This document shows, one piece after another, positions 1 to 11,723 of a stretch of 64,000 nt of DNA. The notes beneath the pieces were generated by a model. That model was given only the letters and a program-made list of their open reading frames with translations. It was not told the origin of the DNA and did not search any database. The stretch spans positions 9,883,156 to 9,947,155 of the forward strand of contig JANVCC010000076.1 of assembly GCA_025345505.1 (NCBI GenBank), written 5' to 3'. This DNA comes from Todiramphus chloris collaris. Taxonomy: Eukaryota; Chordata; Aves; Coraciiformes; Alcedinidae. A program made the position numbers and the translations under genes. How positions within the stretch are numbered: the first letter of the stretch is position 1; every line of letters begins with the position of its first letter.

Positions 1-403
1 GTCGAGGCCATACCCAAGAAGAGTGAGTGATGATGGCTCAGTGGATCATGCATCAGCAAGCTGCCACCCCTCAAAGCTTACTTGAGCAGAAGTCTCACCT
101 GCAGACTGCTCCTGGTCTGAGGGCCCCATAACAGCAGAGCTCTCTTTTACACATACCACATCAAGAACAAAACCAGGCCAGAGGCGAGAAATCTCAGCTA
201 AAACCACAAAACCAAAGCCTGAAGATGAAACACATTTCTCTAGAGCCCCAGGCTAAAGAAGTGGCAAAAATCGCCCAAAGGCTATGGAGAAGCTACTCAC
301 AGCTCCAGGACTGTTTGTTGAGCCTGTCAGATAGGGCAGATGAGGTGTTTAGTACCATGTTCCAAAGATAACATCGCTTCTTCCCCTCTAGCTGATTACT
401 TAC
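1..403 (-). other. SLC39A13 intron 3, possibly with a further small exon
   Basis: This is the left edge of the window. On the minus strand a donor-like CTGCAG|GTGAGA sits at 99/98. The preceding about 45 nt (99 to about 143) are open in more than one phase, but the possible 3' splice site (GTGTAAAAG) lacks a good pyrimidine tract. The short peptides it would give do not clearly match ZIP13. I cannot confirm an exon here. Confidence 0.25.
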
Positions 404-522
404 CGCCCCAGGGCACTCCTCTTCTTTCTCGAGGAAGATCTTCTCTAGCACCAGGAAGGTCAGGAAACCAATGATCACCCAGAGACCCAGAAGCTTCTGC
501 TGATGAAAGCTCTGCCCTTCCC
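404..522 (-). CDS. SLC39A13: SLC39A13 coding exon 3 (TM3)
   Basis: 119 nt. The acceptor has a TCTCTCTTGTGCCTCAG tract with AG at 524-523. The donor is G|GTAAGT, with GT at 403-402. It encodes the Gln-rich linker EGQSFHQQK and TM3 (LGLWVIIGFLTFLVLEKIFL), then the acidic EKEEECPGA. It ends in phase 0. The next exon is not certain: the only candidate inside the window ends at a donor-like G|GTGAGA at 99/98, and its acceptor is poor. Confidence 0.92.
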
Positions 523-3023
523 CTGAGGCACAAGAGAGACATCTTCATGTCATTATCAAGTACACAGTGTTTCTCACGTGAACCCACCCCCACCTCAGGC
601 AGTGTAATCGGCAGTTGCAAGACAAAAACCAAGAAAGGACAATGGAAACACCTCCTGAGGAATAAGAAGCAAACACATCTCAAAGTAAATTAGTTTCACT
701 TGCTCCTTCTTGAACTAACAGATCAACTAACTCATCTCAACACACTCAGAGTGAGAGCCCCCAGCCCTTTTGCTACCATAGCACAATCCAGAATATTTCC
801 TGCCAACACCTGGAATTTCCCCGGGCTCCAGAGGCAAGTGAAGATTATAACCACAAAAAATCCTGCAGCTGTATCTACTGAGCAACAAACCCTGACATGA
901 AATCTGCCAGGAGCAGAGCTTCAGACTCACCTTCCCCTTTCTGCTGCACCTGGGCAAGTTATTAAGCCCAAAGCCATAAACTTTCTTTTCAATTACAGCC
1001 AAGCTTGTGAGATAATCACCCATTCAGTGCAGCTGCAGACATGGGGATTGCACTGCAGCAGAACAGAACGACTCTGTAATGGGGCTTACATGGGTCAAGG
1101 AAACCTTTATGTATCGAGGTTTCTTTATGCTTCAGCACTGTCTGGCAGAAACAAACAAGCTGGAGCAGGAAGGATGTCATTTGGGAACCACTGTGGAAAG
1201 GGGAAAAAAAAAAAAGACAGCAGGTTCTGCTGGCAGTGCTAGAGCCATGAGGAAGAAGAGGACCAAAGCCCCAGCAGATTTGAAAACCCAGGACACAGGT
1301 GCAAGGAAGTGTGGAAAACCAAAGTCATCCTTTTCTCTCTCACACATTTTCAGTGGGGAAGTGATTTCTTGGTTTCTCAACAGATGGGATTCAGCAGCAC
1401 TTGACTTCTATGCTACCAGCTTGCTGAAGCAGAGGTTAAGGTTTCAACAACCCTGGCCACCTGAAGGGTGAAGGAGCCACACAAATACCACAAGCTCTAT
1501 CCCAGTTCAAACAGTGTTAAGTTCACAGAAGAACACAGGTTTCCATCACCTGCATTTCATTTTTCTCCCCCTGCCTCCCCACCCCCATCACTCATGACTC
1601 TATGGACAATCTTCCATGACTACTACTTCAGCAAAGACTGAGAAGGCAAAACATTTGGGCTCCCAGAGATCAAAGTACCAGGCAGAGGGGCTTCTGTTAG
1701 GCCCAAGAAAGAGGCTCTAGGAATGACACTGTTACAGGGACAGTTTATAAACAAGATGCATCCGATGGGGAAGAATCCCCACCTGAGATGGTGCACATGT
1801 TCTCGTACCAGACCACGCACACATTCACAACTTCCCATCACGTTAAAGTAGTATTCCCTTTCCTTGCAGAAAGGGCAATGGGAAATCAACAGAGGTCTAC
1901 AAGAGTCCAAGGCAAGGCAAGAAAAGCTGATAGACAAGAAATCCATTGCAAGTTACTAAACATGAAGAAACTCATAATCTGTTGGAGGACTGCAGACTAC
2001 AAAGATGAAGTACCACATGTGTGTTCATTGTTCCCATATCCTTCCCATGGCATTTACTTGTATATGTTGTTTGAAAGAGTATACCAGCCTAGACCAGTTT
2101 TGGAGCTGACCCAGCCTGGCTGGTCTTCTGTTTTCAAGATGGAACAGACTCAAAAACTGCAGCAGAGGGCACAGCGTGGACTGCTTCTAGGCATGTAAAA
2201 GCCTTCATACCTGTTGTTGCACTACACGTGTAGGCCCAGGCTTCAGGAAGCAGGTGCAGAAACACATTCCCCAGTAGCCCACCAATTGCAAAACTCAACA
2301 ACTGCTTCAAACGATGTGATCCAGCTGAAAAAAGCAAACACCACAAAACACAAAAACAGATCACAACTCAGGAGCCAAAACATCTCCAGCTGAGACTCTG
2401 CACAAAGAGACCTAAACTGGAAGCATGTGCAAAGCAAGCTTTCAAAAGAGAGAGAAGAAAACAAATAGCTGGAGTGGAAGAAAGAGCCCTTGCACCACCT
2501 GACTGGAATAGTAGGGTGTGGGAGGGTCCTGTACCATGCAAGAGGCAAATCAAACAATACCCTTTGTACAAGCTCCACCCAGGGCTTGCATTTTTCCAAG
2601 GACTCCCCATCAAATGGGCAGATATGGACTAAACAACAGACTGCCTATTTTAGAGGGCAGTATTTCTGTGACAAGGTCCTGTTCCATCACTGTGCCATTC
2701 AGCCACAGCCCAGAACTTTTGGCTTCAGAAAGGCTAATGAAAGTAGCAGGCTTACCTTCTGACCGCAGAGCAGCACCCGTCTCAAATGGGATCACCAGCA
2801 AAGGGAAGACCCCGCTCAGCCCCACCATGAACGAACCGATGAGAGAACAGATCCATGCATCCAGATGCTCACTGCTGAAAATGTTTCCCCAGGACTTTGC
2901 TTCCTTCTCACACAGAGGACCAGAACTTGCAGCAACATGACTCCTCCGGAGCTGCTGAGCTTCACAGGCCACAATCAGAAACAAGGAGAGCGTCCCATCA
3001 AGCAGAAGCTTTTGTTTTATCAT
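404..3023 (-). CDS. SLC39A13: SLC39A13 (ZIP13) zinc transporter, N-terminal part; join of 2756-3023, 2211-2324, 404-522
   Basis: ZIP-family (SLC39) zinc transporter. ZIP13 is known to move zinc out of Golgi/vesicular stores into the cytosol and to matter in connective tissue. Three minus-strand exons join in phase (268 + 114 + 119 nt = 167 codons). They give a signal peptide (about residues 1-22), TM1 (WICSLIGSFMVGLSGVFPLL), a loop ending LRSEAGSHR, TM2 (LKQLLSFAIGGLLGNVFLHL followed by LPEAWAY), then TM3 (LWVIIGFLTFLVLEKIFL) and an acidic segment. This order and wording match vertebrate ZIP13 as I remember it. The start codon at 3023 is supported by an in-frame TGA 12 nt upstream (3038-3036) and by the signal peptide that follows. 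The gene is cut by the window edge, so TM4-TM8 and the metal-binding His motifs of the later helices are not in view. The identity is firm. Confidence 0.93.
523..2210 (-). other. SLC39A13 intron between coding exons 2 and 3
   Basis: Intron of about 1.7 kb bounded by GTATG (2210) and CCTCAG (523). Several open frames cross it on both strands, but none resembles a known protein. I see no repeat I can name. Confidence 0.8.
2211..2324 (-). CDS. SLC39A13: SLC39A13 coding exon 2 (TM2)
   Basis: 114 nt, phase 1 to phase 1. The acceptor is TTTTTTCAG, with AG at 2326-2325. The donor is G|GTATG, with GT at 2210-2209. It encodes GSHRLKQLLSFAIGGLLGN and VFLHLLPEAWAYTCSATT, the second membrane helix with the HLLPEAW signature seen in this ZIP subfamily. 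Confidence 0.93.
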
Positions 3024-3055
3024 CGCTAAGTGGTCTCAGCCAGGCTGGCTGATCT
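2756..3055 (-). CDS. SLC39A13: SLC39A13 first coding exon (exon 2)
   Basis: The 3' splice site is a strong pyrimidine tract ending TTTTCAG at 3062-3056, so the exon starts at 3055. There are 32 nt of 5' UTR, then ATG at 3023-3021. The coding part is 268 nt and ends with a partial codon at 2756, before the donor GTAAG (2755-2751). It encodes MIKQKLLLDGTLSLFLIVAC (signal peptide), the luminal N-terminus with EHLDAWICS, and TM1 with VGLSGVFPLLVIPF. An in-frame stop in the UTR fixes the start. Confidence 0.93.
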
Positions 3056-4089
3056 CTGAAAAGAACAGGAAGGGCAGTTCTGAGTGTGTGTCTGAGGCTG
3101 CCTCCCACCATCCCAGAGGAAACGCCTTGGTCACACTATCCCCTCTCCCTGCATCTCAGCACAGGTATATATTCCCATAAGGAACGTTTGAAACTCTTCC
3201 TGATTTCAACACAGCTCTAAGGGACAGAGAGGCTGTTTATCATCAGGTGCACGAAACTGCACAAGATATTTTGTGAAAGTTGGGCTTTCAGCATCTCCCC
3301 TCGGGTGGGCTGGACAACAACCCCAAGTGTCCTTGCCCTTCAATGTCCCGAGGCTTCAGAGAAAGGTATTGTCTGGAGATGTCACCCAGGTAAGTCTTCT
3401 CTTTGCCATGGGACAGCACCGGTGTTACAAATTAGGATGCACGACAAGCAATATAACAGAGGTCTGTAAAACAATGAGTGGTGTAAAGATGATGAACAGT
3501 GGTAGATTATTCACCATCTCTTCAAAGGTTAAGTGCTAACAGCCATCCCATGAAGCCAGTGAGGGTCAGCTTCAAAATAAATGAAACAAATATGACTTCT
3601 TCAGCAGGTAACTCGTGTGGTAGTTTGGATGGAAATGATGGAAATTTTTGCACGGATTCAACAAAAAGACAGGACATATACTAGAAAGGCAAATCTATTG
3701 ACTTTTCATGGTTAGCTCACATTAGACTCAGGAAATCTTATCTAAAAGGAACAGGAAAAGTTGTTGGAAAACAGCATATATACTTGAGCTATTTTTATTC
3801 TTTCCTAGAAGGATCCTAGGTTTGATGGTCTCTTAGTCAAAAAATCAGCACAGCTGTTACTAAGAACTCTTCAGTCACAATAAAACTGAGAGAAGCAGGC
3901 ATGTTAGAAGACGAAAAGAAAGATAATTACACTCTCATTGGCAAACAGGAAAGGAAAGGGAATGACACAAAGGCTGAAGTACTCCCTCAGTCTCCAGAAG
4001 AAAAGGTGAAATGTGACAAGCAAAATTAATTTGGAAATGTGAGAAAAGAGTGAGTTAGAACAGAACAGTTTAACATAAGTTTACAAAGA

Positions 4090-4330
4090 GCTGGAGATTG
4101 AGAGGGAATAATGGCATTCACCTGGAAGTACATAAGGAACCAGTCAAATTAATCTCTGAAGCGTTAGTGACCACCTCTGAAAATATACAGGAATATAGGA
4201 AGGCCACAGAAGGCTGGAGAAGCATCATGCCTCACCTACCTTTATAAAAAGAAAAAAAAAAGGTGGCAGAAGACTTAAGTTACAGACCAGTAACTTCAAT
4301 CCTCTGAAAGACTCTTGATCAAGTTAAATG
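4090..4330 (+). mobile_element. Degenerate CR1/L3-like LINE fragment (reverse transcriptase region)
   Basis: At 4272-4304 the plus strand reads DLSYRPVTSIL, which resembles the conserved YRPVSL segment of non-LTR reverse transcriptases. The preceding bases (a groups-of-A stretch after a Lys-rich reading, about 4220-4260) also resemble the usual LINE text before that motif. Frames are broken and the ends are not clear, so this is an old copy. A library comparison would be needed to name the family. Confidence 0.45.
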
Positions 4331-6947
4331 ATCAGTTTGTAGTTACCTATAAGATAAGAAAGTGATAAAGATAGCAAAGCATTAAGTACCAGCCAGATAG
4401 AAAGGGTCTTGAAATTATCAAGACAAAATTCAGGGTATTGGAGCCAATCTAAAGGCTCACTGCAGATGCCCCTTGTCCCCCATCCCCTCATGAAGAATCC
4501 CCTCCTCATGCTCACACCTGACTCCACGAGTGAACGGGGTCAGAACAAACTAGCAGAAAAAACTACTATTTTTTAAGAGGCTTGGCCCTTTTCCAAATTC
4601 AGTCCCTGAACTAAATCACTTCAGGAAGAAGGCCGAGCTGCAGCTAGCAATCAAAATGAAAACGAAAGGACAGCGTCCCATGGCTCCTGTGAAGGAAAAC
4701 ACTACGCTCCAAGCATGGTGACCACGGACATCAGGAGCAGGGAGGAGGCAAGAAGGAACCAGTGAAGGCACTGGTCTGGCTAGCTGCACAAGAGCCACTA
4801 AAACATTTGTGACAAGGTAATTAATGTCTGATGAAGTGTAAACTCTACTGACCCATACAAAACCCATCGCTTTTTTTTGTGGGGTGTGTTTTTGTCTAAT
4901 AAATAAATTAAATCCTTCAGCATAGCAAGTTCAAACCAGCTCTGGATTTTGTGGCATCTTATTGCAGGGCATTGACCTGGCTGCAGGAACCCTAGGCCAG
5001 TACAGCATACTATCACACCAATCTCGGTAAGGATCAGTACAGAACATACTAACACGGGGGGTGGGGAGAGAGAAAAAAAGAAAACAAAACAAACATGACA
5101 AAACCGTAACTCTGATGTGACACAAAAATAACTCCACCAAACATATATGCATTGCATTGATCCAGAAATTAGATACAAGCCAGAAGGCTCATGTTGCTAT
5201 AAAGCAGGCAAACGGCACCCTGTGACACGGCAGTAGCTATGCTGCAGGGGTGACAGAAGCAGCAATTCCATTCCACTCCATACACCTGAGACTTTAGCCA
5301 ATAGACGACACCCAGCCTCACGTAGTCTTTATAAAACAAACACAAAAATCAGAGACACTGCAGTGGAAACAAAAATTAAGTGCGTAAAAAGCATGACCTG
5401 GAAAAAAAAACTAATGGACCAGGGTGTGTTTTCCTCAAAAAGGTAACACTGCAGGAAACAGAACAGTCCGCACATATTCAGAGTCATAAGGAAGGGGGAA
5501 AGTGCTCAGCTAATCTTCAACATTGTAGCATCAGCTCAAATCATAACTAAGATTTAGCCTAGATACGGAAAAACCAAACGCACATAGTGCCGAAGCGGTG
5601 CTATACTGAAACAGGTCAGCTACAACGCAGAATCCCCAGCACTGTTTGTTGCTTTTGGTTTTACCTTTCAAAAAAGAATAAACACCTGATGCAGATGCTG
5701 TTTCAAAGACTAGACAGATCCCTTCCTGATGTCCCTCCAGCCCTGCACATGTAGTTTGATGTGAGCTGGTGAGATCCTTATTCTGCCGGCAGGACCCTAT
5801 GAAAGGGGCAGATTTTCACCTGTGAATCACTATGGGCACAACCACTTCAAAACAACAGGGAAGGGAGAGTGACAGAAGTGACATTTTCATCTCTCCCAGC
5901 ACTCCATACACCAACTCAGCTTAGGCACTGAAGTGAATCACGCTGGGCTTATGCTCAGAGCACTACAAACAACTGTGAGAAGAGCCTGGCGAGCCTGAGA
6001 TGCTGCCCTCTGCACAGCTGTGCAGACAGGCACACACAGCTATGGAAGACAGCAGATGACACCAGTCATAGATCAGAGAAAAGATGTGCACCCCTTGCAA
6101 ACCTGGCGCAGGCCTGACAGACATCATCTTCCTTTATGACAGGATTAGACCTAGAAAATAACATAGGACAGCTTCTTTGTGAGGAACGGAGACAAAAGGT
6201 AAATAAACCAGGATTTATGCAACCACCATATGACTATGAAGAGGCAAACAACACACGCAGCAAAAGGACTGCTCTCCACAGCTCAGCAGTGATGGGAAGG
6301 GGCACAAACTGGCTTCTTCTGCAATGCTGTTGTCACAGCGTTTGAGCATCAGTCTGGAAAGTAATCACTGCAACTGATCCAGCAGGTCCACTGCTTCCAC
6401 CTCCCTGTCCACATTCATAGCCCACATCTGCTCCATGAAACACCTGAAAGGGTCTTTGAGACTAAGTGACCAAAATCCTGGAGAGAAACAATAGCACCTA
6501 GGACAAAGGGCACGTCCAGGGCACTGAAAACAGGCTGCATATCTGGATTCATGTCCTTTTTCCAGCAGCAAAAAGGACCAGATGCTTCAAAAAGGGATGG
6601 TGGTTGGCAATCAATGGGCATAAAAGGGTGGAAAACTAATTCCCTTGGCTCACATTTGGGTCAACTTCCTGTGGCCCACAGGTCCTTCTTCTCTTCTCAT
6701 CCACAGGAAAAAAAACAGTACATTACTTTACCTTTACGTTTCTTTACCTGTGCTGCCTGACCACCATCACCTTGTGGCACAAGAACATCCCCAAATCACT
6801 GGCAATAAATTCCTGATGCTTACAAAACATCTACAAGGGATTTGGTGCATCATCCAGGATACACCTGAACTGATCTTTGTGCCCAGCTATTACTTAGACA
6901 ATATTCCCAGTATTTGCTTCTTCCTAATGTATTGGAAGCATTTGCTC

Positions 6948-7049
6948 AAAAACATAAAAAAAAAACCACCAAAAAAATCTCAAAAAAACCCCCAAAAACC
7001 AAACAAACAAAACAAAACGAACAAAAAAACCAACCAAACAAAAAAAAAA
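6948..7049 (+). repeat. A-rich / (CAAA)n-like low-complexity tract
   Basis: About 100 bases made almost entirely of A with interspersed C (runs of AAAAAACC, CAAACAAA, AAACAAAAC). It abuts the CR1 tail that follows. On the minus strand this is a T-rich tract lying directly beyond the CR1 3' end. It is a microsatellite-like expansion with no coding value, although two chance Lys-rich open frames cross it. Confidence 0.85.
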
Positions 7050-7095
7050 TCATAGAATTGGGTTGGAAAGGACCTCAAAGATCATCTTCTGAGAG
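7050..7095 (-). mobile_element. Short CR1 LINE 3' tail, minus orientation
   Basis: The stretch starting TCATAGAATTGGGTTGG and continuing AAAGGACCTCAAAGATCATC is the reverse complement of the usual CR1 3' end (…GGTCCTTTCCAACC…ATTCTATGA). Only the last ~45 bases of the element remain, a severe 5' truncation as is common for CR1. Confidence 0.8.
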
Positions 7096-7879
7096 AAGTC
7101 TGTGGCAGAAGTGTAAGGCTGAGGCATAACTAGACTTACAGAGACGTGTTTTTCTCAAGAAGGGCAGGTGACCTATTTAAGAAGATGCATGGGAGAGAAA
7201 CAGACAGTGCATCATTTACTCGCCAGTTTTGACAACAACATGGTTTAAAAAAGAAAAAAATAAAATGTATTGACATGACAATTCCTGCAGCAACTCTCCT
7301 CCTCCTCCTCTTGTAGACACTCTGCCTTTTCAGACCGCACAGCTTCAGCTCTGTCTCAGCACAACTGCTCACTGCCACACAGTGACACTTTAGACGTTGT
7401 GGGAAAAATGAAAAAGAAACTTTTTTTTTTATAAGTGTTTTCCCTGGAAGCTGTCTGTCTGGTCTAACAGCTGCAAGAGTATTGCATGGAATGGAAAAAA
7501 AAAAGTTATTTTCCAGGGAAGAAACATAATTTTCAGCCAAAAAAATTCCACGGGCCGCCTCCCTCCATGAGCCCTGTGGAAAGCTTTGAATTTCTGCTGG
7601 AAGCCCTGACCTCGGCGGAGGCACAAAAGGTCTTTCAGTCCCGTTCCCCCCAGCCCGAGCACTCTCTTCTCTCTCGACTAGGGCCCACCTTCAAGGAACG
7701 CGCTGCTCTGGGGGGATCCTTCCCCTTACAAACCCCACTTTGCACAGACTGCCATTTCCGCAGGTCGCAGCACGCTGGAAGCAGCCGAAAGCTGGAGGTG
7801 CACAGGGTGCAGAACAACGGGGAGTCGCAGACGAACACATACCAGAGACCCCGGGCGGACCCGGGAGGTGGCCGGGAAG

Positions 7880-9180
7880 GCAGTTAAGGCACTGACTGCA
7901 CTACGGGAGTTCGGGAGACGGCGACTCCTTCCCCATCCTATCCCGGCGGGAAAGAGGGAAGTTTGGGGGTCCGGCAGCGGCGTTCAACTGCACAGGGCAG
8001 GGTGGGATGCTTCTCCTCCCGGCCCGCTCACTGGGCGCCCCGAGCGGAGGCCGGGCAGAACCTCCCCTTCGCCGCCCGATCTCGTCCTTGTCACCATCAC
8101 CACGGGGGATGCGACACCGGGAGCGAAACGCGGGCTGTAACTGACCCCGCTCACGCAGGGGACGGCACCGGTACCGCAGCCGCCCGCAGGGCCCACGTGC
8201 CGCTGTGTCGCGCAGGGGGGAGAGACGGGACGCCGTTGCCCCCCCCCCCCCCAGCGCCAAGACCTTCCCGCAGCGTCATCTGCCCGAGGAGCAAACTTCC
8301 AAAACTTTCTTCGCCGCGTCCCGCTGGGGCCGAGCTCCAGCGCCGGGCGCGCCCGCGGTGGCGCCGCTTCCCCGGCAGCACCGCGGAACCCGGGGCCTCG
8401 CGGCGGGCGGCGCCGAGCCCGCGGTCTGGCCGGGCCGGGGCACGGCTCCCTGCAGCAGCGGCCCGCTCGGGCGCTGCCTGGATCCACCACCCACGTCTTT
8501 CTCAAACTTATCCCGCGTTCGGCGGGGGTCGGGTCGGGCCCCACCAGTGCCGGACTGGGCTCCGCTGCCCACCGCCTCCCCCGCTCACCCCATCCCGCCG
8601 CCGCCTCCCCGGCTCTCCCCGGCTCTCCCCGGCCCGCCGCGAAGCTGCGTGGCCGCACACCAGCCCCGCCGATCCCCCCAAAGCCCCAACAAGGGGAGCG
8701 AGAGTAGCCCGGACACCCCCCCTCCCCCGGCTGCGCCGCTCCTGGGCCGCAAGCCGCCGTTACCGTGCGTCGCCGCCGCTGCCATCCAGCCGCGGCTTTA
8801 GCTCGACTCGGGCCTGCCCCGCCCGGCGGCCTCTCGGCTCCGCCTTCCCCGGCCGGCCACGTCGGTCCCGGCCTCCTCGGCACCAGCGTCGCCGCCCCGG
8901 CGGGGACTCGCCGCCGCACGCGCTTCCGGCCGCCGCCGGGGGAGGGAGAGCGGGCGGGCGCCTCTCGCTCTTCCTGCTGCCCCGCTGCCGTGCGCACTCC
9001 CGCGGCACGGGGCGGAACTCGCCGGGAACCTCGCCGCCCCGCCAGCCTCGGCTGCGGGGCCCCCGGTGCTTTGAAGAACCCCCGGAGGGCACGTCCCGGT
9101 AAAGAGTCCCATAGCGGGAAGGGGACACGGTTACGTGGCTCCCGGGACGAGCGGCGGAGCAGCACCGCCCTCTGCGGCTT
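7880..9180. promoter_or_regulatory. SLC39A13: CpG island; presumed SLC39A13 promoter and non-coding exon 1
   Basis: About 1.3 kb with very high G+C, dense CpG dinucleotides and many GC boxes (GGGCGG/CCGCCC), in contrast to A+T-rich DNA on both sides. It lies about 5 kb upstream of the first coding exon of SLC39A13, whose 5' UTR begins at a splice acceptor, so an upstream non-coding exon is required. A plausible donor on the minus strand is CACG|GTAACG at 8764/8763. No TATA box is evident, as is usual for broad housekeeping promoters. The long open frames on both strands here are by-products of base composition. The exact start site and exon 1 limits cannot be read from sequence. Confidence 0.75.
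8239..8252 (+). repeat. Poly-C run (14 C) in the CpG island
   Basis: Uninterrupted C homopolymer, therefore a G run on the SLC39A13 strand. It is prone to length error in sequencing and could form G-rich structure. Confidence 0.9.
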
Positions 9181-9199
9181 AGCTTTCTGTCATACGCTT

Positions 9200-11090
9200 C
9201 CTGAGATCTTTACATTAAAAAACAAAAAATAACAAAAAAAAAATAAATCTGTCGAACTGGCCTACACGTTCCTAGGGCTGCAGCCGTGCGAGGACGAGCA
9301 CAGCGGAAGCCCGGTGCGAGCAGTTTGGGGCAGTTGTTGGAACAGGAGCAAGCGCGGCAGCCTCCCCCGGGACCTCGCCTCCCAACGTTTTAAAGGGATT
9401 CGGTGACTTTTGAACGTAATTTGCCTCCTCCTTAGCGGTTCATTACAACCTTCACCCCAGAGCTTCCTAAGCAGCAGTGTCCTGGCTGTTGGTGGGGGAG
9501 AACATCCACGGCTCTTAGAGGGACGGGCTGGAGAGACTGCGTCAGAGGAGAACCAAGGCTGACTTCTGCTCCAGCCGAGCTAGTTTGGAGATACGCGGTT
9601 CCCAAAGCTGACGCTTTCCAAAGCATACTGGTGTTAAGTTTCATCTCTTTTTCATACGACCATTTTCCCCGAGACTCAGAACTTGCTTCGCCCTCCAGTT
9701 TTCGGAGTGAATCCCGTTCCCCCCAGGAGACGCTGGTGATGCTGGAGCTTCTCTCTACAGTTTGGCCCAGGCTGCATTACGTCCCACTGATGTCCTGCCC
9801 TGGAGCGGGAGCTAGGGAGCGAGTCAGCCTCCGCTCCCGGCGCTGGTTTAGCAGCTCTGTCTGCATTCGTGGAACGGGAACACAATCCTACGTGCAGCTG
9901 CACCACAAACACAGAATATTTATGTAGGAAGCTGAATTCTGAAAGTAAATTTTTAAAGAAAAAGCATTTTGCATTTTGTTCTCGAGTGGTAAGACGTGTG
10001 GAACACATTCCACAGCATCTTCCTACTGCCTGAACAACTCTTCCCCACCCTTCCTGAGCTGTGCTCCCGTGGCCAATGGAGCGTACCTGTGACTATCACA
10101 GTCACTCATCACCTAAGCCAAGCTACACAGAAACTTTTGGGCCACTGCAACCAACAGCGGTATCATGGTCTCAGAGGAACGAGCAGGAGTTGGCTTTTTA
10201 CTTCGGTGCTGTAGGGTTTCGCACTAAGTCTTTTCAGTTTTTAAGATGTCCTGCCGTAAGACGGGACTTTCTTGACACAGGAAGAATTCTGGATGAGATG
10301 TGCACTCAATAGCTCGTGTCATCAGGTGGCAGCTGCAAATAAACTGAACGCCAAATGGGGCTTTTTCACATTTGGTGTCTGCATAGTGAATTTTCAGTGA
10401 TAGTCTAGAGATCAGTATGGAAGAATCAGACTCGGGCAGGCTGGGTCCAAAAGCTGGTATTTTGGCACAATAGCACCTAGGGACAGGGCCACTTCAACCT
10501 CATTTCTCTGAAAATTACATTTGGGTTCCTGTATTCTTTACTGAATTGCTTCCTCAGCTGAGGAAAAAAAACAACAAACAGGTCCCTTTTAAAGGCAGAC
10601 TAACAAAAACAGTCACTGTACATCCAGTTCTCTTTGACTTGCAACAGACGTTCTACCATCTCTTCTTGGGTATCTCATAACGTTGTGGTCTCTTGTGTCT
10701 TTCTCGACAGAGCTGGGCAATGATGAGACTGAAGCAGCTTTCCAGAAGAAAAGAAAACACCATAGACCCATTCTAAACTCATCAGCACCCATGATAACAG
10801 AGGCTGCGCCGCAACAAAACACAAGAGATACCGGCGGATCTTGGCACATCTTTGGGGAAAATAATTTGTCTACTGAAAAAATTCAGACACTCAAAAGCAT
10901 TAGTCAGTTGATGATAAATGCTGCAAACATATCAATTATTTTTTTTAGTGTTACTGTTATTTTTTAAGTCCTACTTTGGTAAAGTGTTACAGTATTGGCT
11001 GGGTCGCCAATCCGAAAAAACACGTTTAGGCTGAAAAACCCAGATGGAATAAATGTAAAAAAGACAACCGGGATAGCAGTTATTCCCGCA
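9200..11090. other. Intergenic region, no gene recognised
   Basis: Sequence upstream of the CpG island, with a short A-rich stretch at about 9215-9247. Open frames at 9631-9927 and 10683-10967 show no recognisable protein similarity and no splice context. Confidence 0.6.
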
Positions 11091-11226
11091 CGCCTCGCTG
11101 GTCCGTGAGCTCTCTGGAGTTGGCAGCTGGCAGGTGCTGGGGAGCAGCAGCTCGGCGCCGTGCTGCTCGGGGTTAGAGCTAAGGCTCCTCGGCTTAGGCT
11201 GCGCTTCTGCCGAGCCACCGCACAGC

Positions 11227-11303
11227 GGTGCTGCCCGCCCGCCCAACGGCACCGCCCGCCCGCCCCGCGGCACCGCCCGCCCGCCCCGCGGCACCGCCCG
11301 CCC
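11227..11303 (+). repeat. 21-bp G+C-rich minisatellite running into the assembly gap
   Basis: Tandem units of 21 bp: 11227-11247 (diverged), 11248-11268, 11269-11289, and 11290-11303 (cut by the gap). The two full inner units are identical (GGCACCGCCCGCCCGCCCCG plus C). On the minus strand each unit has closely spaced G runs (GGGGCGGGCGGGCGG), giving G-quadruplex potential. Translations such as repeated GGRAVPR come only from the 7-codon period and are not a protein. Confidence 0.92.
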
Positions 11304-11703
11304 NNNNNNNNNNNNNNNNNNNNNNNNNNNNNNNNNNNNNNNNNNNNNNNNNNNNNNNNNNNNNNNNNNNNNNNNNNNNNNNNNNNNNNNNNNNNNNNNN
11401 NNNNNNNNNNNNNNNNNNNNNNNNNNNNNNNNNNNNNNNNNNNNNNNNNNNNNNNNNNNNNNNNNNNNNNNNNNNNNNNNNNNNNNNNNNNNNNNNNNNN
11501 NNNNNNNNNNNNNNNNNNNNNNNNNNNNNNNNNNNNNNNNNNNNNNNNNNNNNNNNNNNNNNNNNNNNNNNNNNNNNNNNNNNNNNNNNNNNNNNNNNNN
11601 NNNNNNNNNNNNNNNNNNNNNNNNNNNNNNNNNNNNNNNNNNNNNNNNNNNNNNNNNNNNNNNNNNNNNNNNNNNNNNNNNNNNNNNNNNNNNNNNNNNN
11701 NNN
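11304..11703. other. Assembly gap (400 N)
   Basis: Exactly 400 undetermined bases. The left flank is the 21-bp minisatellite, so the missing DNA probably includes more of that array. The true length is unknown. Confidence 0.98.
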
Positions 11704-11707
11704 GCCG

Positions 11708-11723
11708 GGCTTCAGCTGAAGCC
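11708..11723. repeat. 16-bp perfect palindrome at the gap edge
   Basis: GGCTTCAGCTGAAGCC equals its own reverse complement, is centred on a CAGCTG E-box, and begins four bases after the gap. It is too short to be informative alone. It may be chance or part of the repeat region. Confidence 0.7.

Larger units (their letters stand above)
3056..8763 (-). other. SLC39A13 intron 1 (approximate 5' limit)
   Basis: Sequence between the CpG island and the first coding exon. The 3' end at 3056 is well defined. The 5' end is inferred from a donor-like CACG|GTAACG at 8764/8763 in the CpG island, and other donors are possible. It contains the LINE fragment at about 4090-4330, the A-rich tract at 6948-7049 and the CR1 tail at about 7050-7095. 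Otherwise no feature was recognised. Confidence 0.6.

Noticed and set aside
6914-7129. Lys-rich open frames
   Set aside because: They arise from the A-rich low-complexity tract and the CR1 tail.
7963-9165. Open frames of 379 and 393 codons on opposite strands
   Set aside because: They overlap each other inside the CpG island and are Arg/Pro/Gly/Ala-rich with no recognisable domain. Stop codons are rare there because of base composition.
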